NCBI RefSeq assembly: GCF_000359125.1
Contig: NZ_CAAF010000085.1
Span: 38,019 to 102,018 of the forward strand
Source of the DNA: Mesorhizobium sp. STM 4661
Lineage (GTDB): Bacteria > Pseudomonadota > Alphaproteobacteria > Rhizobiales > Rhizobiaceae
DNA: 64,000 bases
Direction: 5' to 3'
The position numbers and the translations under genes were made by a program. Positions 52,112-61,054 of this stretch are shown piece after piece (positions within the stretch are counted from its first letter, which is position 1; every line of letters begins with the position of its first letter). Under the pieces are notes generated by a model. It searched no databases and was not told the origin of the DNA. It saw only the letters and a list, made by a program, of their open reading frames with translations.

Positions 52112-52141
52112 TTTGCAAATTCGCATTTTAGAGTTTGCAAA
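52112..52141. promoter_or_regulatory. Paired TTTGCAAA boxes, likely PccR operator
   Basis: TTTGCAAA, a perfect 8-bp palindrome, occurs at 52112-52119 and 52134-52141, 22 bases apart (two helical turns). A degenerate copy, TTCGCATT, lies between at 52120-52127. As I recall, the PccR-type motif described in Rhodobacter is a pair of TTTGCAAA boxes. TATAAA on the minus strand next to the second box may be the pccR -10. Confidence 0.75.
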
Positions 52142-52325
52142 TTTATACATTACGCTTGCCTACCTGTTCAACCGTTTTCTCTCTCGATCAGGTCGCCTAA
52201 ACGCTGAGGTTGGGTGGTTGTTTGCCCGGACAGGAGAAACGAATGATGCTCCTCATCGCGTTTGTCGAAGATCGTGGAGTAAACGGCTTCGTCCGCGACG
52301 CCGCCGCTGTGCGGGGCCGCCGCTA

Positions 52326-53858
52326 ATGCGCGCTGTTCTCGAGCAGTTAGAATCGCGCCGCGCCGAGGCACGTCTTGGTGGGGGGCAAAAACGCATCGAC
52401 GCTCAGCACGCCAAGGGCAAGCTGACGGCTCGCGAGCGGCTTGACGTGCTGCTCGACGAAGGGTCGTTCGAGGAATACGACATGTACGTCACTCACCGTG
52501 CCATCGATTTCGGCATGGCGGGACAGAAGGTCGCCGGCGATGGCGTCGTCACCGGCTGGGGCACCATCAACGGCCGGCTCGTCTATGTCTTCAGCCAGGA
52601 TTTCACCGTGCTCGGCGGTTCGCTGTCCGAAACGCATGCGCAGAAGATCTGCAAGATCATGGACATGGCGGTACGCAACGGGGCACCAGTTATCGGCTTG
52701 AACGATTCAGGTGGCGCGCGCATCCAGGAAGGTGTGGCATCGCTTGCCGGCTATGCCGACGTGTTCAAGCGCAACGTCGATGCGTCCGGTGTCGTGCCGC
52801 AGATTTCCGTCATCATGGGCCCATGCGCAGGCGGCGCGGTCTATTCGCCGGCCATGACCGATTTTATCTTCATGGTGCGAGACAGTTCCTACATGTTTGT
52901 GACGGGACCCGATGTGGTGAAGACCGTCACCAACGAGATCGTCACCGCCGAGGAACTCGGTGGCGCACGCACGCACACGACGAAATCGTCCGTTGCGGAT
53001 GGTGCTTACGACAACGATGTCGAGACGCTGGAGCAGGTCAGGGCGCTGTTCGACTTCCTGCCGCTCAATAATCGCGAAAAGCCGCCGGTGCGTCCGTTCC
53101 ATGACGACCCGTCGCGCCTCGAGATGCGGCTCGACACGCTGATCCCCGACAGCGCGGCAAAACCCTACGACATGCGGGAACTCATCCTTGCAATCGCCGA
53201 CGAGGGCGGCTTCTTCGAAATCCAGGCGGCTTTTGCGAAAAACATCATCACCGGGTTCATGCGCATCGAGGGCCAGACGGTTGGTGTGGTCGCCAATCAA
53301 CCGATGGTGCTCGCCGGCTGCCTGGACATCGATTCCTCGCGCAAGGCGGCGCGCTTCGTCCGCTTCTGTGACGCATTCTCCATCCCGATCCTCACGCTGG
53401 TCGACGTGCCGGGTTTCCTGCCGGGAACGTCACAGGAATTTGGCGGCGTCATCAAGCACGGGGCGAAGCTTTTGTTCGCCTATAGCCAGGCGACGGTGCC
53501 AATGGTCACGCTGATCACGCGCAAGGCCTATGGCGGCGCCTACGATGTCATGGCCTCCAAGCACATCGGCGCCGACGTCAACTACGCCTGGCCGACAGCC
53601 GAGATCGCGGTAATGGGCGCCAAGGGCGCGACCGAGATCCTTTATCGCTCAGAGCTTGGCGACAAGGACAAGATCGCCGCCCGCACCAATGACTACGAAC
53701 AACGCTTCGCCAATCCATTCGTGGCTGCCGAACGGGGCTTCATCGACGAAGTGATCATGCCGCATTCTTCGCGCAAGCGGATCGCCCGCGCCTTCGCCGC
53801 ACTCCGCGGCAAGATGGTCGATACACGCTGGAAAAAGCACGATACGATTCCGCTGTAG
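52326..53858 (+). CDS. pccB: Propionyl-CoA carboxylase beta subunit
   Basis: This 510-residue carboxyltransferase subunit moves the carboxyl group from biotin to propionyl-CoA, giving methylmalonyl-CoA. Typical motifs are KGKLTARERLDVLLDEGSFE, IGLNDSGGARIQEG with MGPCAGGAVYSPAMTDF (N-terminal crotonase half), and VDVPGFLPGTSQEFGG with RKAYGGAYDVMASKH (C-terminal half). ATG 52326 is the start that fits the family; the frame is open far upstream but without similarity. It leads the pccB-pccA-mutase operon and is divergent from pccR. Confidence 0.95.
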   Translation: MRAVLEQLESRRAEARLGGGQKRIDAQHAKGKLTARERLDVLLDEGSFEEYDMYVTHRAIDFGMAGQKVAGDGVVTGWGTINGRLVYVFSQDFTVLGGSLSETHAQKICKIMDMAVRNGAPVIGLNDSGGARIQEGVASLAGYADVFKRNVDASGVVPQISVIMGPCAGGAVYSPAMTDFIFMVRDSSYMFVTGPDVVKTVTNEIVTAEELGGARTHTTKSSVADGAYDNDVETLEQVRALFDFLPLNNREKPPVRPFHDDPSRLEMRLDTLIPDSAAKPYDMRELILAIADEGGFFEIQAAFAKNIITGFMRIEGQTVGVVANQPMVLAGCLDIDSSRKAARFVRFCDAFSIPILTLVDVPGFLPGTSQEFGGVIKHGAKLLFAYSQATVPMVTLITRKAYGGAYDVMASKHIGADVNYAWPTAEIAVMGAKGATEILYRSELGDKDKIAARTNDYEQRFANPFVAAERGFIDEVIMPHSSRKRIARAFAALRGKMVDTRWKKHDTIPL

Positions 53859-53868
53859 AGGTCAAACG

Positions 53869-54081
53869 ATGTGCAACCACGTGGGGTGCGGTGAACGCAC
53901 TTATGCGACCCCAAGACAGCTTTGCGATCTGATCGGCGGACCACAGGGTTTGGTCTGGTTGGAGCACGCTGGTGAAATGGACTGGTGCCTTTGCGCGATC
54001 GACCTTCCGAAAACTCTGGAACGCGCAGGGCTGAGGTGGATGCAGGCTCGCGGCACAAAGATTTTGATTGTTGAACGATAG
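53869..54081 (+). CDS. Small conserved-looking protein between pccB and pccA
   Basis: A 70-residue ORF lies 10 bases after pccB, preceded by GAGGTC, and stops 7 bases before pccA. The product (MCNHVGCGERTYATPRQLCD, WLEHAGEMDWCLCAIDLPK) is cysteine-rich with CNHVGC and CLC. It has no signal or membrane segment and no family I recognise. Its tight fit into the operon argues that it is real. A metal-binding or carboxylase-associated role is only a guess. Confidence 0.6.
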   Translation: MCNHVGCGERTYATPRQLCDLIGGPQGLVWLEHAGEMDWCLCAIDLPKTLERAGLRWMQARGTKILIVER

Positions 54082-54088
54082 GCTACCC

Positions 54089-56110
54089 ATGTTCAAGAAA
54101 ATCCTCATAGCCAATCGCGGCGAGATCGCCTGTCGCGTCATCAAGACCGCGCGGACGCTTGGCATCGCCACCGTCGCCATATATTCGGACGCCGACCGCG
54201 AAGCGATGCATGTGAAAATGGCTGACGAAGCCGTGCATATCGGTCCGTCGCCATCGAACCAGTCCTACATCGTCATCGGTAAGATACTCGATGCGGTTAA
54301 GCAGACCGGTGCCGATGCGGTGCATCCGGGCTACGGTTTCCTGTCGGAAAACGCCAATTTCGCCGAGGCATTGAAAGCTATGGGCGTCGCCTTTATCGGA
54401 CCACCGCCAGTGGCGATCGAGGCGATGGGCGACAAGATTACCTCCAAGAAGATCGCCGCATCCACGGGTGTCTCAACCGTGCCCGGCCATATGGGCCTGA
54501 TCGCGGATGCCGACGAGGCGGTGAGGATCGCCGGCGAGATCGGCTATCCGGTGATGATCAAGGCCTCGGCTGGCGGCGGCGGCAAGGGCATGCGAATTGC
54601 CTGGGACGACGCCGAGGCGCGCGAAGGCTTTCATTCTTCGAAGAATGAGGCGAAATCCTCCTTTGGCGACGACCGCATCTTCATCGAGAAATTCATCACC
54701 CAGCCGCGCCACATCGAGATCCAATTGCTCGGCGATCAGCACGGCAATTTGATCTATCTGGGCGAACGCGAGTGCTCGATCCAACGCCGCAATCAGAAGG
54801 TCATCGAGGAAGCGCCGTCACCGTTCCTCGATGCCGCGACGCGCAAGGCCATGGGCGAACAGGCCGTGGCATTGGCCAAAGCCGTCGGCTATTTCTCCGC
54901 CGGGACGGTGGAATTTATCGTCGATGGCGACAGGAAATTCTATTTCCTCGAAATGAACACGAGGCTTCAGGTCGAGCATCCGGTGACCGAACTGATCACC
55001 GGCATCGATCTGGTCGAGGAAATGATCCGTGTTGCCGCGGGGGAAAAGCTTCGCATCACCCAGGATGACGTCAAGCTGCGGGGCTGGGCCATTGAAAGCC
55101 GGCTCTACGCCGAAGATCCGTACCGCAATTTCCTGCCATCAATCGGACGCTTGACCCGCTATCGTCCTCCGGTCGAGGGCAAGCGCGAAGACGGCATCGT
55201 TGTACGCAACGACACCGGGGTGTTCGAGGGCGGCGAGATCTCGATGTACTACGATCCGATGATCGCCAAACTGTGCACCTGGGCTCCGGATGGAGAGGGG
55301 ACGCCCGCGCGGCTGGCAGCCATCGATGCCATGGCCAAGGCGCTCGACGATTTCGAGGTCGAGGGCATCGGCCATAATCTGCCGTTTCTCTCAGCGGTCA
55401 TGGACCATCCGCGGTTTCGCGAGGGCCGGCTGACGACTGCTTTCATCGCCGAAGAGTATTCCGACGGCTTTTCGGGGGTCACGCCGTCGGCGGATGAGGC
55501 CAGGAAGCTTGCTGCGATCGCCGTCTTCATCAATTTGCGAGTGCAGAAGCGCGCCGCGCTGATTTCCGGCGCCATGGACAATCACCGTCGCGCCGTGGGC
55601 CAGCACTGGGTGGTGACGCTGGCAGGCCAAAGCTTTGATACCGCAGCCGGGGAAGAAGACGGGAATACTGTCGTCAGCTTTAGCGAAGGTATTCGGATTT
55701 CGGTCGCCAGCGCCTGGCTCCCCGGTTGCTCCCATGCCCAATTCACCGTCGACAATAAGACGCTCGGCGTGAAGACGGCATTCGCTGCATCTGGGATTCG
55801 CCTGCGTCAGCGCGGAGTGGATGTGATCGCCTGCGTGCGCACGCCCCGAATTGCCGAACTGGCGCGGCTTATGCCCGAAAAGCTGCCGCCGGATACCTCC
55901 AAGATGCTGCTTTGTCCTATGCCCGGCGTGATCACCGCCATCTCGGTGAAAGCGGGGGATCAGGTCGAGGCGGGCCAGGTGCTTGCCACGGTCGAAGCCA
56001 TGAAAATGGAAAACGTCTTGCGCGCCGAGCGCCGGGCAACGGTCAGGCGCATCGCCACCGAAGCCGGCGCCAGCCTTGCCGTCGACGAACTGATCATGGA
56101 ATTCGAGTGA
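54089..56110 (+). CDS. pccA: Propionyl-CoA carboxylase alpha subunit (biotin carboxylase and carrier)
   Basis: This 673-residue protein has an N-terminal biotin carboxylase (FKKILIANRGEIACRVIKTA, the ATP loop KASAGGGGKGMRIAW, EMNTRLQVEHPVTELITGID), a linking BT domain, and a C-terminal biotinyl domain with the acceptor Lys639 in VEAMKMENVL. With PccB it forms propionyl-CoA carboxylase. I chose ATG 54089 as the family start; an ATG at 54068 lies inside the preceding small ORF. The gene depends on biotin made by the bio operon downstream. Confidence 0.95.
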   Translation: MFKKILIANRGEIACRVIKTARTLGIATVAIYSDADREAMHVKMADEAVHIGPSPSNQSYIVIGKILDAVKQTGADAVHPGYGFLSENANFAEALKAMGVAFIGPPPVAIEAMGDKITSKKIAASTGVSTVPGHMGLIADADEAVRIAGEIGYPVMIKASAGGGGKGMRIAWDDAEAREGFHSSKNEAKSSFGDDRIFIEKFITQPRHIEIQLLGDQHGNLIYLGERECSIQRRNQKVIEEAPSPFLDAATRKAMGEQAVALAKAVGYFSAGTVEFIVDGDRKFYFLEMNTRLQVEHPVTELITGIDLVEEMIRVAAGEKLRITQDDVKLRGWAIESRLYAEDPYRNFLPSIGRLTRYRPPVEGKREDGIVVRNDTGVFEGGEISMYYDPMIAKLCTWAPDGEGTPARLAAIDAMAKALDDFEVEGIGHNLPFLSAVMDHPRFREGRLTTAFIAEEYSDGFSGVTPSADEARKLAAIAVFINLRVQKRAALISGAMDNHRRAVGQHWVVTLAGQSFDTAAGEEDGNTVVSFSEGIRISVASAWLPGCSHAQFTVDNKTLGVKTAFAASGIRLRQRGVDVIACVRTPRIAELARLMPEKLPPDTSKMLLCPMPGVITAISVKAGDQVEAGQVLATVEAMKMENVLRAERRATVRRIATEAGASLAVDELIMEFE

Positions 56111-56120
56111 GGGCGGGGCT

Positions 56121-58262
56121 ATGACCGAACGTGTGACTTACGAGGACTGGCTAAAGCTCGCCGAGCGTGAACTGAAGCGGTCGCCGGACGATCTGGTCTG
56201 GCACACGCCGGAGGGCATAACCGTCAAGCCACTCTATACCGCAACGGATCTCGAGGGCATCGCCCAACTCAATTCGTTACCGGGTCTGAAGCCGTTCCTG
56301 CGCGGACCGCGCGCTACGATGTATGCCGGGCGGCCGTGGACGATCCGCCAGTATGCCGGCTTCTCGACAGCCGAAGCATCCAATGCCTTCTATCGCAAGG
56401 CGCTCGCTGCTGGCCAGAAGGGCCTTTCAGTAGCCTTCGATCTTGCCACCCATCGGGGCTACGATTCCGACCATCCCCGCGTTGAGGGCGATGTAGGAAA
56501 GGCTGGCGTGGCGATAGACTCGGTCGAGGACATGAAGATCCTGTTCGACGGCATTCCGCTCGATGAGATGTCGGTTTCGATGACCATGAACGGCGCGGTG
56601 ATCCCGATCCTGGCGAACTTCATCGTCGCGGGAGAAGAACAGGGCGTTGCGCGCGAAAAACTCTCCGGAACAATTCAAAACGACATTCTCAAGGAGTTCA
56701 TGGTCCGCAACACCTACATCTATCCGCCCGGACCCTCGATGCGGATTATCGCCGACATCATCGAATACACGGCAAGGGAGATGCCGAAATTCAATTCGAT
56801 ATCCATCTCGGGCTATCATATGCAGGAGGCCGGCTCGACGCTGGTCCAGGAACTGGCCTTCACGCTGGCAGACGGGCGCGAATACGTCCGGGCGGCCATC
56901 GCCAAGGGCCTGAACGTCGATGAGTTCGCCGGCCGACTTTCGTTCTTCTTCGCCATCGGCATGAATTTTTTCATGGAGGCGTCCAAGCTGCGCGCGGCCC
57001 GGCTGCTTTGGTCGCGCATCATGGAAGAGTTCGAACCGAGCAAGCAATCGTCATTGATGCTGCGCACACATTGCCAGACCTCTGGCGTGTCGCTGCAAGA
57101 ACAGGATCCATACAACAACATCGTGCGAACCGCCTACGAAGCGCTGGCGGCGGCGCTTGGCGGCACGCAATCGCTCCACACCAACTCCTTTGACGAGGCG
57201 ATCGCGTTGCCGACCGAGTTTTCGGCGCGCATCGCCCGCAACACACAACTCATTCTCCAGCACGAAACCGGCGTCACCAAGGTCATCGACCCTCTTGCGG
57301 GCTCCTATTACGTTGAAAGCTTGACCAATGAGCTTGCCGAAAAGGCCTGGGCGCTGATCGAAGAGATCGAGGCAATGGGCGGCATGACGAAAGCCGTGGC
57401 CTCCGGACTGCCCAAGCGGCTGATCGAGGAGGCGGCCACACGCCGTCAGGCCGCCGTCGACAAGGGCGAAGAGGTCATAGTCGGCGTCAACAAGTTCCGG
57501 CTCGAGACTGAGGACCAGATCGATATACTGGACATTGACAACGCAGCCGTGCGCCAGTCGCAGATTGCCCGCATCGAAAAGACCAGGGGCCAGCGCGATC
57601 CCCGGCGCGTCGGCGATACGCTGGCCGCACTCAGCCAGATCGCAGCTAGCGGCGAAGGCAACATGCTCGAAGCGGCGGTTGAGGCGGCACGGGCCCGTGC
57701 GACGGTGGGGGAGATTTCAGATGCCATGCGCAAGGCGTTTGGTGATCATACGGCGGTTCCCGAGGTGGTCAGCAACGTCTATGGCAAGGCCTATGACCAG
57801 GAGCCGGAGTTCAAGACGCTGGTCTCGCGCCTCAAAGACTTCACGGCTTCGCGCGGCGCCAACCCGAAGATCATGGTCGCCAAACTTGGCCAGGATGGCC
57901 ACGATCGCGGCGCCAAGATCATCGCTTCCGCCTTTGGCGATATCGGCTTCGAAGTCGTCGCCGGACCGTTGTTTCAGACGCCGGGCGAGGCGGCCGATCT
58001 GGCTATCGCCACAAAGGTCAATGTCGTGGGCGTGTCCTCGCTCGCGGCTGGCCACAAGACGCTGCTGCCGCAATTGATCGACGCGCTGAAGGTTAAAGGC
58101 GAGGAAAACATCATCGTCATTTGCGGAGGCGTCGTGCCACGCCAGGACTACCAGTTCCTGATCGACCACGGCGTGGCGGCGGTGTTCGGTCCTGGCACCA
58201 ATGTGTTGGACGCCGCACGCGCCGTGTTGGATCTCATGGAAGGCAAGCGTCGAAACGCATAG
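56121..58262 (+). CDS. scpA: Methylmalonyl-CoA mutase
   Basis: This 713-residue adenosylcobalamin enzyme rearranges methylmalonyl-CoA to succinyl-CoA, feeding propionyl units into the TCA cycle. The N-terminal TIM barrel shows TMYAGRPWTIRQYAGFSTA and the CoA-binding region. The C-terminal B12 domain has GQDGHDRGAKIIA, with the cobalt-ligating His594, and VNVVGVSSLAAGHKTLLP. It is the single-chain homodimer type (rhizobial bhbA/scpA). It starts 10 bases after pccA. No epimerase gene is in the window. Confidence 0.95.
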   Translation: MTERVTYEDWLKLAERELKRSPDDLVWHTPEGITVKPLYTATDLEGIAQLNSLPGLKPFLRGPRATMYAGRPWTIRQYAGFSTAEASNAFYRKALAAGQKGLSVAFDLATHRGYDSDHPRVEGDVGKAGVAIDSVEDMKILFDGIPLDEMSVSMTMNGAVIPILANFIVAGEEQGVAREKLSGTIQNDILKEFMVRNTYIYPPGPSMRIIADIIEYTAREMPKFNSISISGYHMQEAGSTLVQELAFTLADGREYVRAAIAKGLNVDEFAGRLSFFFAIGMNFFMEASKLRAARLLWSRIMEEFEPSKQSSLMLRTHCQTSGVSLQEQDPYNNIVRTAYEALAAALGGTQSLHTNSFDEAIALPTEFSARIARNTQLILQHETGVTKVIDPLAGSYYVESLTNELAEKAWALIEEIEAMGGMTKAVASGLPKRLIEEAATRRQAAVDKGEEVIVGVNKFRLETEDQIDILDIDNAAVRQSQIARIEKTRGQRDPRRVGDTLAALSQIAASGEGNMLEAAVEAARARATVGEISDAMRKAFGDHTAVPEVVSNVYGKAYDQEPEFKTLVSRLKDFTASRGANPKIMVAKLGQDGHDRGAKIIASAFGDIGFEVVAGPLFQTPGEAADLAIATKVNVVGVSSLAAGHKTLLPQLIDALKVKGEENIIVICGGVVPRQDYQFLIDHGVAAVFGPGTNVLDAARAVLDLMEGKRRNA

Positions 58263-58284
58263 GCGCGCAGGAACAGGGTGGAAA

Positions 58285-59286
58285 ATGCAGCCAGCTATTT
58301 CGGATTTGACAACGTCCAAAGCCCAATTCAACGAGAGCCGCCGGATGTGGACGCTGGATGAGGCTCGTAGCGTTCACGACGCTCCCTTCAACGACCTCTT
58401 GTTCCAGGCACAGACCGTTCACCGCCAGAACTTCGACCCCAACAAGGTTCAGCTCAGCCGGCTTCTCAGCATCAAGACGGGCGGCTGCCCGGAGGATTGC
58501 GGCTATTGCAGCCAGTCGGCGCATCACGAAAGCGGGTTGAAGGCGTCGAAGCTGATGGAAGTCAGACGGGTCATCGCCGAGGCGACCAAGGCGCGCGACG
58601 CCGGCGCCACCCGCTATTGCATGGGTGCTGCCTGGCGAAATCCCAAGGCGCGCGACATGGATGCGGTCGTGGCGATGGTCGAAGGCGTCAAGGCGCTGGG
58701 CATGGAGACCTGCATGACGCTCGGCATGCTCGACCTCGGCCAGGCGCAGCGGCTGAAAGAGGCTGGCCTCGACTACTACAACCACAACATCGACACCTCC
58801 GAGCGCTACTACTCAGAGATCATCTCGACCCGGACGTTTGCCGACCGGCTGGATACGCTGGCCAATGTCCGCGACAGCGGCATCAAGGTCTGCTGCGGCG
58901 GCATTGTCGGCATGGGCGAAGAGCCGGTGGACCGGATCGACATGCTGGTGACGCTGGCCAACCTGCCCGAACATCCCGAAAGCGTTCCGATCAACATGCT
59001 GATCCCGATCGAGGGCACCCCGCTTGCCAAGGCTAAGCCCATCGAGCCAATCGAATTCGTGCGCGTGATCGCGCTGGCGCGCATCATGATGCCGAAATCG
59101 CACGTCCGTCTTTCGGCCGGCCGCACAGCCATGACCGACGAGATGCAGGCGCTGTGCTTCTTTGCCGGCGCCAACTCGATCTTCGTCGGCGACACGCTGC
59201 TGACGGCGGACAATCCCGGCGAGGACAAGGATATCCTGCTGTTCCGGCGCCTCGGTATCGAGCCTATGGAACTCAAGGCGCAATGA
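58285..59286 (+). CDS. bioB: Biotin synthase
   Basis: This 333-residue radical-SAM enzyme inserts sulfur into dethiobiotin. The [4Fe-4S] motif is CPEDCGYC (Cys68, Cys72, Cys75); YNHNIDTS and the [2Fe-2S] cysteine regions CMGAAWR, CMTLGML and CCGGIVGMGE follow, and the C-terminus is LSAGR-type. ATG 58285 has GGTGGAAA upstream and suits the family. It begins 22 bases after the mutase stop, so it may be co-transcribed with the pcc operon. Its stop overlaps bioF as ATGA. Confidence 0.96.
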   Translation: MQPAISDLTTSKAQFNESRRMWTLDEARSVHDAPFNDLLFQAQTVHRQNFDPNKVQLSRLLSIKTGGCPEDCGYCSQSAHHESGLKASKLMEVRRVIAEATKARDAGATRYCMGAAWRNPKARDMDAVVAMVEGVKALGMETCMTLGMLDLGQAQRLKEAGLDYYNHNIDTSERYYSEIISTRTFADRLDTLANVRDSGIKVCCGGIVGMGEEPVDRIDMLVTLANLPEHPESVPINMLIPIEGTPLAKAKPIEPIEFVRVIALARIMMPKSHVRLSAGRTAMTDEMQALCFFAGANSIFVGDTLLTADNPGEDKDILLFRRLGIEPMELKAQ

Positions 59287-60422
59287 ACGGGGCGCCGCTT
59301 GCCCGCTATGACGCGACCTTGCAGGGGCTGGCGCGCAAGGACCGGCTGCGGACGCTGTCGCCGCGCGCCGGGCTCGACTTCTCGTCGAACGACTATCTCG
59401 GGCTTGCCGCTTCCAAGAGACTTGGTGATGCCGTTGCCGCGGCGATTGCGCGGGGCACGCCGGTTGGCGCCACCGGGTCGCGGCTGTTGCGCGGCAATGC
59501 GCCGGAGCACGAGGCATTGGAGGCGGACGCAGCGGCGTTCTTCGGCAGCGAGCGCGCGCTGTTCTTCGGCAGCGGCTACATCGCCAACTTCGCTCTGCTG
59601 ACCGCACTGCCGCAAAAGGGCGACCTGCTGGTTCTCGACGAGCTTGCTCATGCCAGCATGCATGAGGGGGCCCAGGCCGGGCGTGCCCAATTCGTGCTGG
59701 CCGCGCACAACGACGTCGATGCTGTCGAGGACGCGATCACGCGCTGGCGCGCCGAAGGCGGCATGGGGCGCGTCGCGATCGTGGTCGAGAGCCTCTACAG
59801 CATGGATGGCGATTGCGCGCCGATGGAGAGCCTCGTCGCGCTTGCCGATCGGCACGAAGCATTCATCATCGTCGACGAGGCGCACGCCACCGGTGTCTGG
59901 GGGCCAGATGGTCGCGGCCTCGCAGCCGCGTTCGAGGGCCGCGACAACATCATCGCGCTCCACACATGCGGCAAGGCGCTCGGCGCGTCCGGCGCGCTTG
60001 TCGCCGCTCCGCGAACGCTGTGCGACTATCTCGTCAACCGTTGCCGGCCATTCATCTACGCCACCGCGCCATCGCCATTGATGGCAGTCGCGGTGCGCGA
60101 AGCGCTCGCCATGCTGTCCGACGAGCCCATGCGCCGCATCCAGCTGCAGGAACGCGTCGCCTTTGCGGGCCGCCAACTGGCTGAACGCTGCGGTGTGACA
60201 CCCAGCGGATCGCAGATCCAGCCCTTCGTCATAGGCGAGAACAGGCGCACCATGGCGGTGGCGGCGGCATTGCAGGCCCGCGGCTTCGACATTCGCGGCA
60301 TTCGCCCGCCGACGGTGCCCGAGGGCACCTCGCGCCTGCGCATCTCACTGACGCTCAACGTCGATGAAGCCGACATTGCTGCGATGGTCGAGGCCCTGGT
60401 CGAGGTGTTGGCCACGATATGA
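59283..60422 (+). CDS. bioF: 8-amino-7-oxononanoate synthase
   Basis: This 379-residue PLP enzyme condenses pimeloyl-ACP with alanine. Motifs are LDFSSNDYLGLA, GSRLLRGNAPEHEALE, VDEAHATGVWG and the PLP lysine Lys231 in HTCGKALGASG. The start at 59283 overlaps the bioB stop; the longer upstream frame lies inside bioB. Its stop overlaps bioD as ATGA. It uses the pimeloyl-ACP presumably supplied through BioZ. Confidence 0.95.
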   Translation: MNGAPLARYDATLQGLARKDRLRTLSPRAGLDFSSNDYLGLAASKRLGDAVAAAIARGTPVGATGSRLLRGNAPEHEALEADAAAFFGSERALFFGSGYIANFALLTALPQKGDLLVLDELAHASMHEGAQAGRAQFVLAAHNDVDAVEDAITRWRAEGGMGRVAIVVESLYSMDGDCAPMESLVALADRHEAFIIVDEAHATGVWGPDGRGLAAAFEGRDNIIALHTCGKALGASGALVAAPRTLCDYLVNRCRPFIYATAPSPLMAVAVREALAMLSDEPMRRIQLQERVAFAGRQLAERCGVTPSGSQIQPFVIGENRRTMAVAAALQARGFDIRGIRPPTVPEGTSRLRISLTLNVDEADIAAMVEALVEVLATI

Positions 60423-61054
60423 CCAAGCGCATCGTCGTCACCGGAACAGATACCGGAATTGGCAAGACAGTATTTTCGGCCGGGCTCGCCGGCTTGCTCG
60501 ATGGCTTCTACTGGAAGCCGGTGCAATCGGGCCTCGACGAGGAGACTGACAGTGAGGTCGTGGAACGGCTCGCCGGCCTGCCGATGGGGCGCGCACTGCC
60601 CGAAGTGTATCGCCTGAAGGAGCCTCTCTCGCCGCATCGTTCAGCCGAACTCGACGGCGTCGCGATAGACGTGGCAAAGCTCTCGCTTCCGGACTTGCCG
60701 GGTCCGATCGTCATCGAAGGTGCCGGGGGACTGATGGTGCCGCTCAACCGGCGCACCAAGTTCATCGACATATTTGCACAGTGGCGGGTGCCGGTTATCC
60801 TGTGCGCCCGTACCACGCTCGGCACGATCAACCACACCCTGCTGTCGATCGAGGCGCTCAGGGCCCGTTCCATCCCGCTCATCGGCATTGCCTTCATCGG
60901 CGACGAGGTGGCCGATACGCAGAGAACAATCGTGGAATTCAGCGGCGTGCGCCAGCTTGGCAGGCTGCCGCACATCGATCCGCTGACGAGCGGGACGCTG
61001 AGGGACGCGATGGTTGCCGGCTTCGACCTCACAGCGATCGCGGGAGGCGAATGA
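60419..61054 (+). CDS. bioD: Dethiobiotin synthetase
   Basis: This 211-residue ATP-dependent enzyme closes the ureido ring of dethiobiotin. The P-loop is GTDTGIGKT (residues 9-17), followed by the substrate region KPVQSGL and IVIEGAGGLMVPLN. Length is slightly short for the family but complete. It overlaps both neighbours by four bases (ATGA). Confidence 0.95.
   Translation: MTKRIVVTGTDTGIGKTVFSAGLAGLLDGFYWKPVQSGLDEETDSEVVERLAGLPMGRALPEVYRLKEPLSPHRSAELDGVAIDVAKLSLPDLPGPIVIEGAGGLMVPLNRRTKFIDIFAQWRVPVILCARTTLGTINHTLLSIEALRARSIPLIGIAFIGDEVADTQRTIVEFSGVRQLGRLPHIDPLTSGTLRDAMVAGFDLTAIAGGE

Noticed and set aside
56111..56120. Cobalamin riboswitch before the B12-dependent mutase
   Set aside because: Only 10 bases separate it from pccA, leaving no room; none seen upstream of pccB either.
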